12,440 nucleotides of DNA from JAZDEU01 sp043808545 (lineage in GTDB: Bacteria; Patescibacteriota; Patescibacteriia; JAZDEU01). Positions 7,276-12,440 of this stretch are shown here, one piece after another. The stretch lies in contig JAZDEU010000005.1 in NCBI GenBank assembly GCA_043808545.1, positions 1 through 12,440 on the forward strand, in the 5' to 3' direction. The notes under the pieces were generated by a model, which saw only the letters and a list, made by a program, of their open reading frames with translations, searched no databases and was not told the origin of the DNA. A program made the translations under genes and the position numbers. Numbering within the stretch: the stretch's first letter is position 1; every line of letters begins with the position of its first letter.

Positions 7276-8115
7276 CTACTTCAATTTTTTATAACTCTTA
7301 TTCGCCCCTAAAAAGTTGTCGCCAGTCACGACATTTTTCCCTGTCTTATTTTCTAACTCCTTTTGCGCGTTTTTAGCAATGCCACCGCCCTTTTTAGCTG
7401 GAATTTTATTTTCTTCCAATCCTTTTGTCTGCATATTTTCCGCGATTTGACGCGTTGAAAATTCTGCTAACGCCGTAAAAATGAACTCAGCCTCAGTCAT
7501 ATGATCCCGTAAATTCTCCATTTCTAATCCTTTAAGTTTTTTATGCTCCTTTACGCTTATATCCGCCCACTCTTTATGAATAATATTAGTTAAAATCGCA
7601 TATTCGTCCTGCTCTTTTACATCATTATTTTTCCAATAGTCCGTTAGCTTATTTCTAGTTTCCTGCCCCATCATTCTTTGCTGTATCCATTTTTCGCTTC
7701 TGCCTAACCTCTGCCAATTTTCCCTCGCTCGATTTACAGATTTCTCTGGATCAACGATTTCCTGCATCCTCTCATATCCCACACGAGCAAGCCAAAGCTT
7801 AATCGGCTCGGCTTTAGGGCTTGGGACGGATTGGATAAGCCGCAAAAGCGTCTCAACGTCTGTCGCATCAGTCAAATAAAACTTTCCATCCGCCGCCTTA
7901 AATTTCAGTTGGTGACAATTTGACACCGACTGATTTCCTTCCTTTTTAAGCCGTTCTTTAAGTTTATTCCAATACTTTCTTGCGGTCTGATAATCAGATT
8001 GCTGAATTAGCGCCTGTATAATATCAACCACGGAAAAATACCATTTTTCTTTTTTTCCATCATAAATACGGCGAATTTTAAAATTTTCAAAAATAGCTAA
8101 TTGTTTGTTGTCCAT
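7276..8115 (-). CDS. DinD-like protein with Bro-N (antirepressor-type) domain
   Basis: This 279-residue protein matches my knowledge of DNA-damage-inducible protein D / Bro-N family proteins. The N-terminal Bro-N-like domain (about 8-115) contains KWYFSVVDIIQAL, ARKYWNKLKERLKKEG and TDVETLLRLIQSVPSPKAEPIKLWLARVGYERMQE, the most conserved stretch of the family. The C-terminal part has NRARENWQRLGRSEKWIQQRM, LKGLEMENLRDHMTEAE (about 195-210) and a Lys/Gly-rich tail. E. coli DinD is SOS-induced and inhibits RecA; other Bro-N proteins are phage antirepressors. Direct linkage to radA, 28 bases downstream in the same orientation, supports a role in damage response or recombination control (inference). 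It has its own near-consensus promoter but no Shine-Dalgarno site and no LexA box that I recognise. Confidence 0.82.
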   Translation of the reverse strand: MDNKQLAIFENFKIRRIYDGKKEKWYFSVVDIIQALIQQSDYQTARKYWNKLKERLKKEGNQSVSNCHQLKFKAADGKFYLTDATDVETLLRLIQSVPSPKAEPIKLWLARVGYERMQEIVDPEKSVNRARENWQRLGRSEKWIQQRMMGQETRNKLTDYWKNNDVKEQDEYAILTNIIHKEWADISVKEHKKLKGLEMENLRDHMTEAEFIFTALAEFSTRQIAENMQTKGLEENKIPAKKGGGIAKNAQKELENKTGKNVVTGDNFLGANKSYKKLK

Positions 8116-8179
8116 ATTTTTTTTATATTATTTTAAATCTTAAATTTCTATGCTATACTAAAAATAAATTTACATTATA

Positions 8180-8208
8180 ATTCTACTTTATTAAAAACAA
8201 ATAGTCAA
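8180..8208 (-). promoter_or_regulatory. Sigma-70-type promoter for the DinD-like gene and radA
   Basis: TTGACT (8208-8203), a 17-base spacer and TAGAAT (8185-8180) lie about 70 bases before the DinD-like ATG. The -35 overlaps the T-run of the preceding terminator, so the two units are packed without spare sequence. Confidence 0.65.
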
Positions 8209-8239
8209 AAAAAGCGCCGTACCAATAAGGTCGTGCGCT
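8207..8239 (-). terminator. Intrinsic terminator after the 155-residue protein gene
   Basis: On the minus strand AGCGC (8239-8235) pairs with GCGCT (8217-8213). The stem continues through CG and ACC/GGT with two single-base bulges and a TTATT loop, then a run of seven T. A separate perfect hairpin, TCTGCC-GTAT-GGCAGA read on the plus strand (8249-8264), lies between the stop codon and this terminator. Confidence 0.65.
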
Positions 8240-8268
8240 CAATGTGTGTCTGCCGTATGGCAGAATAC

Positions 8269-8736
8269 CTACTTGTATGTTTTAGCAAATGCCTCCGCAT
8301 CAATTAAATACGGCTCGCCACCCATGTTCTCGCCTTTCTCGTCGCAGGTATCGGCAATCATACAATCTGCGCCACCAGATTGAGGTTCACCCCACGATGC
8401 CATAATTTTAATCGGATCGCCAAACGGATTCTGAATCGCGCGACAGCACCCTTTCGCCCGGTAAACGTCTTTTTCACTGGTCGCTTCATAACGATTTAAA
8501 AACTTCTCTTTGGGCGACAGTCCCATGATGTACTGCTCTCCAGAGGGATTCGTGACGATCCAATCACCTTCGTTCGCAGTATTATCCGTTTCCTTTGCTC
8601 CGCTAGCCAACATGGTTGCAATCTTCTCGCCTGTTTCAGCTAGACGAGCATTCACTTGCCCTTGTTTCCTATATACAGGAGCTTTTGCGAGTGCCGCCAA
8701 AATATCGGGGCTTTTACGATCGACTTCCTGAACCAT
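8269..8736 (-). CDS. Conserved hypothetical protein with two similar halves (PGDYG-like)
   Basis: This 155-residue soluble protein has no signal peptide or membrane segment. It appears to be an internal duplication: half one begins VYRKQGQVNA (21-30) and ends KFLNRY (78-83); half two begins VYRAKGCCRA (91-100) and ends AFAKTY (149-154). Each half is about 64 residues, with a hydrophobic strand and a Tyr-containing turn near its end (GDWIVTNPSGEQYI; GEPYLIDAEAF). The GDW...GEQY...F...Y pattern resembles the poorly characterised PGDYG family; I recognise this only tentatively and know no function. Cysteines at 97, 98, 125 and 131 are all in the second half. The gene looks more GC-rich than its neighbours and has a strong promoter, a strong Shine-Dalgarno site and a terminator of its own, so it may have been acquired as a unit. 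Confidence 0.8.
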   Translation of the reverse strand: MVQEVDRKSPDILAALAKAPVYRKQGQVNARLAETGEKIATMLASGAKETDNTANEGDWIVTNPSGEQYIMGLSPKEKFLNRYEATSEKDVYRAKGCCRAIQNPFGDPIKIMASWGEPQSGGADCMIADTCDEKGENMGGEPYLIDAEAFAKTYK

Positions 8737-8743
8737 AATTTTT

Positions 8744-8751
8744 TCCTCCTT
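8744..8751 (-). promoter_or_regulatory. Strong Shine-Dalgarno site
   Basis: AAGGAGGA sits 7 bases before the ATG at 8736 and fixes this start. Other genes in the window have no comparable site at their starts, which sets this gene apart. Confidence 0.8.
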
Positions 8752-8772
8752 ATTAAGAGTTGAAGAACAATT

Positions 8773-8824
8773 ATCAGCACTTTGGCTGATTTTTTAGTAT
8801 ACTGCAATATCTAATCCTTGTCAA
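8773..8824 (-). promoter_or_regulatory. Consensus promoter with 5' stem-loop for the 155-residue protein gene
   Basis: TTGACA (8824-8819), exactly 17 bases, then TATACT (8801-8796). The -35 overlaps the nadB stop codon. The predicted start (near 8789) begins in a perfect inverted repeat, ATCAGC/GCTGAT (8790-8785 and 8778-8773), which would make either a 5' stabilising stem-loop in the mRNA or an operator. Confidence 0.75.
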
Positions 8825-10401
8825 ACCCTATAATGCGCCCCGCGCGATTCTTTATTCGCAAGCGCCGCTCTTGCAATAATTAACGCGGCAAAAACTCCAT
8901 TTCGCAAACCCACTAATTCATCCGTTAGCCGTACCTCGCGATAAAACTGCTCAATGCGATGGCACAGATATTCTAAATCCGCGACTGCTCGCTGGAGCTT
9001 TTTTTCAGTTCTGATAATTCCGACATAATTCCACATTATAAGTTTAATCGTCTGCCAATCTGCTAAAATAAGCGCAGGATCCGGAAATTCTTCATCACGA
9101 CAGGCGTATTTCCAATCTTTTACATCCGCGGGCGGGACAGCATTCGCTAAATGAAGATGGGTTATAATATGCCACGCCGAACGGATGCCCCAAACTAAAC
9201 CTTCAAGCAAAGATGTGGAAGCCAAACGATTTGCGCCATGAACGCCGGTGCAGGCGACTTCTCCTGCGGCGTATAAATTTTTAATCGTGGTTTTTCCCCA
9301 TTCGCCGGCTTGCACCCCGCCGCAAAAATAATGCGCGGATGGCGCGACTGGAATCGGCTCTTTTGTTATGTCAACGCCGTAAGCTAAACATGTCTCATAA
9401 ATTTTAGAAAAATGTTTCTTGATTTCCTGCGCATCCTTATGGGACGCGATATCTAAAAACACGCACGGTTCTTTTGTCGTAATCATCTCATCATAAATCC
9501 CGCGCGCGACTATATCGCGAGGAGCTAGGCTTCCCCGCTTATCATACTTTTTCATAAAGTCCTTGCCCAGCCTGTTGATCAGCCGCCCGCCTTCTCCGCG
9601 AACCGCTTCCGAAATTAAAAAATTATTTATCTCGCGATGGTAAAACGAAGTCGGATGAAATTGTATGTATTCAGCGTTTATGATTCGCGCCCCAGCGCGC
9701 GCCGCCGCCGCAAGCCCATCGCCACGCGCGCCTTCCGAATTTACAGTACGCGAATATACCTGCCCGACGCCACCGGTTGCAAGAATTATTTTTTTCGCGA
9801 GTATTTTTTTTACTCTTTTATTTTCATTGTCTAAAATGTATGCGCCGACGCAGACGATGTCATCGTAAATTTTAAGCGGATCGCGCGCATGATGGGGCAA
9901 AGTTAATAAATCAATTAAAGTATGGTTTTCTAAAATGTTAATATTTTTTAGCGCCTTTGCCTTTTTCAAAAGTTTTCTTTGAATCTCATGCCCTGTTTGA
10001 TCATGAAAATGCAAAATCCGATTAAAAGTATGCGCCGCCTCTTTTGTATAATGTAATTTTTTATCCTCGCCGCGGGTGAATTTCACCCCGATTTTTTTTA
10101 TTAAAAAGTCATAAACAAACCGCGGTCCATCTTCAGCTAAAATTTCAATCGCTCGCCGATTTCCCATTTTATCACCCGCATCAAAAGTATCAGCAAATAA
10201 AATTTCCTTGCTGTCATTCGGACCGCGCGCGACAATTCCGCCTTGCGCGAGATCAGTGTTAGTATTATGCGGATCTTTAGCTCTAGTAATTAAAATAACT
10301 TTCACCCCATTTTCCGCGAGTTCTATCGCCGCGCTCGCCCCGGCGATTCCAGAACCGATAATGAGGACTTCTTCTTTAATTGTAGGATTATATTTTTTCA
10401 T
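8821..10401 (-). CDS. nadB: L-aspartate oxidase NadB
   Basis: This FAD enzyme oxidises L-aspartate to iminoaspartate, the first step of de novo NAD synthesis, and hands it to NadA. The 526-residue protein has the Rossmann motif IIGSGIAGASAA (14-25), DLAQGGIVA (50-58), HFHDQTGHEI (131-140), ATGGVGQVY (208-216), IQFHPTSFYH (246-255), RGEGGRLIN (268-276), the catalytic-arginine region LAPRDIVARG (292-301), SAHYFCGG (355-362) and the FAD-binding GEVACTGVHGANRLASTSLLEGLVWG (380-405). The NadB-type ending ESRGAHYRV is the last sequence, so the family's usual short tail is missing. Succinate dehydrogenase/fumarate reductase flavoproteins are the alternative, but the ending and the neighbouring nadA decide for NadB. 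It follows nadA after a 158-base gap holding a repeat and no obvious promoter, so co-transcription is likely. Confidence 0.95.
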   Translation of the reverse strand: MKKYNPTIKEEVLIIGSGIAGASAAIELAENGVKVILITRAKDPHNTNTDLAQGGIVARGPNDSKEILFADTFDAGDKMGNRRAIEILAEDGPRFVYDFLIKKIGVKFTRGEDKKLHYTKEAAHTFNRILHFHDQTGHEIQRKLLKKAKALKNINILENHTLIDLLTLPHHARDPLKIYDDIVCVGAYILDNENKRVKKILAKKIILATGGVGQVYSRTVNSEGARGDGLAAAARAGARIINAEYIQFHPTSFYHREINNFLISEAVRGEGGRLINRLGKDFMKKYDKRGSLAPRDIVARGIYDEMITTKEPCVFLDIASHKDAQEIKKHFSKIYETCLAYGVDITKEPIPVAPSAHYFCGGVQAGEWGKTTIKNLYAAGEVACTGVHGANRLASTSLLEGLVWGIRSAWHIITHLHLANAVPPADVKDWKYACRDEEFPDPALILADWQTIKLIMWNYVGIIRTEKKLQRAVADLEYLCHRIEQFYREVRLTDELVGLRNGVFAALIIARAALANKESRGAHYRV

Positions 10402-10429
10402 AGTCTTTATAACTTTTAAAATATGTAGT

Positions 10430-10546
10430 GCGTCATCCTGACCCCGAGCGCCAGGAGGGGGAAGGATCCCGTGGCTTACACACTATGCCAAGTTCATTCC
10501 TCGCGCCACGGGATTCTTCGCCTCGTTCCTCGGCTCAGAATGACGC
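10430..10546. repeat. 117-base imperfect inverted-repeat element between nadA and nadB
   Basis: Ends GCGTCATCCTGA (10430-10441) and TCAGAATGACGC (10535-10546) are near-perfect inverted repeats. The inner arms GGATCCCGTGGC (10464-10475) and GCCACGGGAT (10505-10514) also pair. A related element lies at 12328-12419. It is a non-coding dispersed repeat of the type TCATTCTGA...GAAGAATCCC seen in many environmental bacteria. In RNA it would be a long hairpin between the two cistrons. Confidence 0.8.
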
Positions 10547-10559
10547 CAACGCCCAATTA

Positions 10560-11459
10560 CTATAAATTCATCATCCTCCCAATACTACTCCTCGCCGCTC
10601 GCGCAATATTTTCAGGCACGGCCACTCTATGCTTTTCAGGATTTTTCAGCGCCAGCAATATCTTTTCTAAAGTTATTTTTTTCATATCCTCGCAAATAAT
10701 CTCAGGCGATATATGATAAAATTTTTTATTATAATTTTGCTTTTTCAGTTGATGCATAATTCCAATTTCCGTCGCAATTATAAATTCAGTTATCGCACTT
10801 TCACGCGCCATTTTTATCATCTGTCCGGTGCTTAAAACATAATCGCATACCGCCTTTACTTTTTCATTGCATTCAGGATGGCACATTGCGATAGCTTTCG
10901 GATGCGCATTTTTCAGTTCTAGAATTTTTTCAGGCATAATTTTTTGATGAACCGGACAATAGCCATTATGAAAAATAAATTTTTTATTACTATTTCGCGC
11001 CACCCACTCGCCGAGATATTTATCAGGAATAAAAATTATTTCCTCGCAGTCTAATTTATCAATAATTTCCTTTGCGTTTGAAGAAGTGCAAGTTATATCG
11101 CTTTCGGCTTTTACTTCCGATGTACTATTTACATAACAAACAACTTTTGCTTTCGGATGTTTTAATTTCAGTTCTCGCACTTCTTTAGCATTTATCATAT
11201 CCGCCATTGGACACCCCGCGCTAAAATCTGGAAGCAGTATCTTTTTTTCTGGCGCTATAACCGCCGCGGTTTCCGCCATAAATTTCACACCGCCCAAAAC
11301 AATAATTTTTGCGTCAGTTTTAGCCGCGAATTTAGCAAGCTCTAAAGAATCACCGACAAAATCGGCTATCTCCTGCACTTGTGGAAGTTGATAGGTATGC
11401 GCAAGTATTATCGCTCCTTGCTTTTCTTTTAGTTCTTTAATTTGTTGTATCTCATCCAT
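10560..11459 (-). CDS. nadA: Quinolinate synthase NadA
   Basis: NadA condenses iminoaspartate with dihydroxyacetone phosphate to quinolinate using an oxygen-sensitive [4Fe-4S] cluster. The protein has 299 residues, the compact size seen in Thermotoga-type NadA. The three cluster cysteines are C83 (SAGCPMADM), C168 (NGYCPVH) and C256 (IICEDMK). Substrate residues are visible in ILAHTYQ (18-24, H21), VNSTSEVKA (110-118), TSSNA (125-129), MCHPEC (192-197), STG (210-212) and TEIGIMHQL (230-238). The start is the ATG at 11459; no Shine-Dalgarno site is seen. The gene has its own promoter about 150 bases upstream, with a possible operator, and is followed by nadB. nadC, needed for the next step, is not in the window. 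Confidence 0.96.
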   Translation of the reverse strand: MDEIQQIKELKEKQGAIILAHTYQLPQVQEIADFVGDSLELAKFAAKTDAKIIVLGGVKFMAETAAVIAPEKKILLPDFSAGCPMADMINAKEVRELKLKHPKAKVVCYVNSTSEVKAESDITCTSSNAKEIIDKLDCEEIIFIPDKYLGEWVARNSNKKFIFHNGYCPVHQKIMPEKILELKNAHPKAIAMCHPECNEKVKAVCDYVLSTGQMIKMARESAITEFIIATEIGIMHQLKKQNYNKKFYHISPEIICEDMKKITLEKILLALKNPEKHRVAVPENIARAARSSIGRMMNL

Positions 11460-11474
11460 AAAATTAGCAAGCGC

Positions 11475-11567
11475 ATCCGTGTTCCGTAAAAATCCGTTTC
11501 TTATCCGTGTTAATCAGTTTTTAACAGATTCTCACAGATTTCCGACGAATTTTCACTGATCACGGAT
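11475..11567. repeat. Dispersed repeat in the nadA 5' leader
   Basis: ATCCGTG units occur at 11475-11481 and 11503-11509. ATCCGTGTTAATCAG (11503-11517) is mirrored by CTGATCACGGAT (11556-11567). ACAGATT occurs twice between the arms. No coding potential. It resembles a known class of ATCCGTGTTAATC repeats and lies between the nadA promoter and the nadA ATG, so it would be part of the leader RNA. Confidence 0.65.
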
Positions 11568-11585
11568 AATCGTATGACACGATTT

Positions 11586-11610
11586 ATTACATAAGTGTAA
11601 TATATACACT
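11586..11610 (-). promoter_or_regulatory. Two overlapping palindromes at the nadA start point (possible operator)
   Basis: Directly after the -10 box come AGTGTA-TATAT-TACACT (11610-11594) and, overlapping it, ATTACA-CTTA-TGTAAT (11601-11586), both perfect 6-bp dyads. This position is typical of a repressor site. NAD genes in other bacteria are controlled by NrtR, NiaR or NadQ; I cannot match this motif to any of them. Confidence 0.5.
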
Positions 11611-11639
11611 ATCTTAGCGCTGATATGTTTTTTTGTCAA
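11611..11639 (-). promoter_or_regulatory. Sigma-70-type promoter for nadA-nadB
   Basis: Perfect TTGACA (11639-11634), 17-base spacer and TAAGAT (11616-11611). It stands just after the bidirectional terminator at 11654-11689 and faces nadA. Confidence 0.75.
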
Positions 11640-11653
11640 GAGATGGAAAAATA

Positions 11654-11689
11654 AAAAAGGATGCTTAAATTTTTTTAAGCATCCTTTTT
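11654..11689. terminator. Strong intrinsic terminator, usable in both directions
   Basis: GGATGCTTAAA (11659-11669) and TTTAAGCATCC (11674-11684) pair perfectly around a T4 loop, extended by A5/T5 flanks to a 16-bp stem. On the minus strand it is followed by TTTTTTATTTTT, ending the adenylyltransferase transcript before the nadA promoter. Confidence 0.9.
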
Positions 11690-11701
11690 CTATTCGCTTT
11701 T

Positions 11702-11763
11702 TCCATTTTCGTCTTGCCGAAATATTCGGAAGGCTCATCAGTCCGACTTGGGCGGAGAATGGA
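11702..11763 (-). ncRNA. Hammerhead ribozyme (stem III open, type III)
   Basis: All conserved core nucleotides are present in order on the minus strand. Stem III is UCCAUU (11763-11758) with AAUGGA (11707-11702), including the U16.1-A15.1 pair. C17 at 11757 is the predicted cleavage site. Stem I is UCCG (11756-11753) with CGGA (11745-11742) and loop CCCAAGU. Then comes the core CUGAUGA (11741-11735). Stem II runs 11734-11711: G-C, one C.A mismatch, C-G, U-A, U-A, a bulged C, CCGAA/UUCGG and a UAU loop. The core closes with GAA (11710-11708). Stems I and III pairing exactly around the fixed core makes chance unlikely; the mismatch in stem II is the weak point. It lies in the 3' untranslated region of the adenylyltransferase gene, just before the terminator. 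Cleavage activity is inferred. Confidence 0.72.
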
Positions 11764-11788
11764 GAGGATTTTTATACGGAAAATCCTC
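11764..11788 (-). other. 9-bp RNA hairpin stacked directly on the ribozyme
   Basis: GAGGATTTT and AAAATCCTC pair perfectly around a 7-base loop. Its last base touches the first base of ribozyme stem III, so the two helices could stack coaxially. There is no T-run, so it is not a terminator by itself. Confidence 0.6.
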
Positions 11789-11813
11789 AAACCTGAACCT
11801 TTTTTCACCTCCT

Positions 11814-12334
11814 TTACATTCGTTTAAAGAGCTCCCACTTTTGCCGAAACTTGAAAGAAACAAGTTCAGCAATAGCGGGGTTAAGCAACCCGTCCAACGA
11901 TCTGCCTTGAATCAGGCAGTCGCGGACTTCGGTTGCAGAGATCTTCGGGGTAGAACCGTCAAAACGGTTCAAAATCTGGATTTGGCGGCCAACTTCAATA
12001 AAGAAGCTAACATCCTCTTCGCATCCCCCGAAAAAAATTGCCTCAGCGGGGATGATTTTGGCTAAAGACAAAATATCGTCTAAAGCCAATAACCACCCCC
12101 TATCATCTCCGGGATAGTCTGGCAAGCCGACTACCCGGAGGTTTGGGAAAATTTTTTTGAGGAACTCCCGCCGCTCCTCATAAGAAAAGAAGTGGCGGAG
12201 AGAAAGCGGAGAATTGGAACTGCCGATAACAGCAAGGCAGTTTTCCTCTCCCCCGCATTCCTCAACCATTTTTTTAATGACCAGCTCGTGCCCTACGTGA
12301 ATGGGACTGTCGCCGAATGGCGTTTTTGCGTCAT
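11814..12334 (-). CDS. NMN/nicotinate-mononucleotide adenylyltransferase-like enzyme, 5' end apparently frameshifted
   Basis: The HxGH nucleotidyltransferase superfamily signature PIHVGHE lies at about 12294-12312 in the main frame, and ISATEVRDCL (about 11912-11941) matches the C-terminal ISxTxxR motif. FSYEERREFLKKIF and a Trp in the DDRGWLLALDDIL segment fit NadM-type or phage-type adenylyltransferases. This enzyme would join ATP to (nicotinate) mononucleotide, consistent with nadA and nadB next door. A start at the ATG at 12269 would lose the HxGH site. No ATG, GTG or TTG exists in frame upstream before a stop. An ATG at 12334, inside the repeat, would give MTQKTPFGDSPIHVGHE if the five-A run at 12327-12323 had six. 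So either an assembly error, slippage, a rare start codon or a broken gene is present. An intact product would have about 174 residues, the normal NadM size. Confidence 0.65.
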
Positions 12335-12419
12335 TCTGAGGAGGAACGACGAAGAATCCCAGAGTTTTTTCGCTTAACCACGGGATTCTTCACCCGCTAA
12401 AGCGGGTTCAGAATGACGC
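12328..12419. repeat. Second copy of the TCATTCTGA...GAATCCC inverted-repeat element
   Basis: GCGTCATTCTGA (12328-12339) is inverted exactly as TCAGAATGACGC (12408-12419). Inner GAAGAATCCC (12351-12360) mirrors GGGATTCTTC (12382-12391), and a small ACCCGCTAAAGCGGGT hairpin sits in the right arm. It is related to the element at 10430-10546 and abuts, and partly overlaps, the 5' end of the adenylyltransferase gene. Confidence 0.8.
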
Positions 12420-12440
12420 GCTAAACGTTTGGCGACACTC
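12420..12440. repeat. Second copy of the GCTAAACGTTTGGCG repeat
   Basis: GCTAAACGTTTGGCG (12420-12434) matches 5700-5714 with one mismatch and is nearly palindromic around AAACGTTT. It runs to the window edge, joined directly to the preceding inverted-repeat element. Confidence 0.5.

Noticed and set aside
8116..8268. LexA box upstream of the DinD-like gene
   Set aside because: Neither CTGT-N8-ACAG nor GAAC-N4-GTTC type sites are present.
8773..8796. Plus-strand terminator (ATCAGC hairpin plus T-run)
   Set aside because: No plus-strand gene precedes it; the same hairpin is better explained as the 5' stem-loop of the minus-strand transcript.
9637..9868. Plus-strand open frames opposite nadB
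   Set aside because: They are antisense shadows of a well-supported gene, low in complexity and without start signals; the same applies to those opposite radA (6790-7098), GH57 (4425-4655) and the GT4 gene (1554-1751).
10208..10716. Plus-strand open frames across the nadA/nadB gap
   Set aside because: They read through the inverted-repeat element and the ends of nadA and nadB; no codon or motif support.
11553..11738. 61-residue minus-strand open frame
   Set aside because: It spans the nadA promoter, the terminator stem and half of the ribozyme, has no ribosome-binding site and no recognisable sequence.
11748..12377. Plus-strand open frames opposite the adenylyltransferase gene
   Set aside because: The minus strand has the HxGH and ISxTxxR motifs; the plus frames match nothing.
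1..12440. UGA recoded as a sense codon
   Set aside because: nadB ends at TGA at its natural C-terminus and all tryptophans in conserved motifs use TGG.

Overview
The window suggests a bacterium with a compact, AT-rich genome (the left half is very AT-rich, the NAD region less so). Intrinsic terminators, sigma-70-type promoters, RadA and bacterial NadA/NadB all fit Bacteria. TGA, TAG and TAA all end genes, so there is no sign of UGA recoding. Most intergenic gaps hold short palindromic dispersed repeats, and few starts have a Shine-Dalgarno site. This would fit a candidate-phylum lineage such as Patescibacteria/CPR, but that placement is inference. Every gene I can support lies on the minus strand, so transcription runs from high to low coordinates.

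From right to left along transcription: (1) 11654-12440 holds a nucleotidyltransferase of the NMN/nicotinate-mononucleotide adenylyltransferase type. Its first codons run into a dispersed repeat and appear to be out of frame. Its 3' untranslated region contains a hairpin, a complete hammerhead ribozyme fold (11702-11763) and a strong intrinsic terminator. (2) 8821-11639 holds nadA and nadB behind a consensus promoter with two overlapping palindromes at the predicted start point. Together these genes make quinolinate from aspartate; nadC is not in the window. (3) 8207-8824 is a self-contained unit: a consensus promoter, a 5' stem-loop, the only strong Shine-Dalgarno site that decides a start here, a 155-residue protein built of two similar halves, and a terminator. 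(4) 5739-8208 is a DinD/Bro-N-type gene followed by radA, a probable DNA-damage pair. RadA carries two in-frame insertions, one containing a purine microsatellite and a palindromic repeat. (5) 1142-5670 is a probable operon: GH57 glycosidase, APH-fold kinase, thymidylate-kinase-like P-loop kinase and GT4 glycosyltransferase, each gap filled by a different repeat. (6) 1-1136 is the start of a fused restriction nuclease / N6-adenine methyltransferase cut by the window edge, with its own extended -10 promoter.

The strongest novel signal is the hammerhead ribozyme between the adenylyltransferase stop codon and its terminator. The whole conserved core is present and stems I and III pair perfectly; stem II has one mismatch and one bulge. 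No tRNA, rRNA, CRISPR array or transposase was seen.
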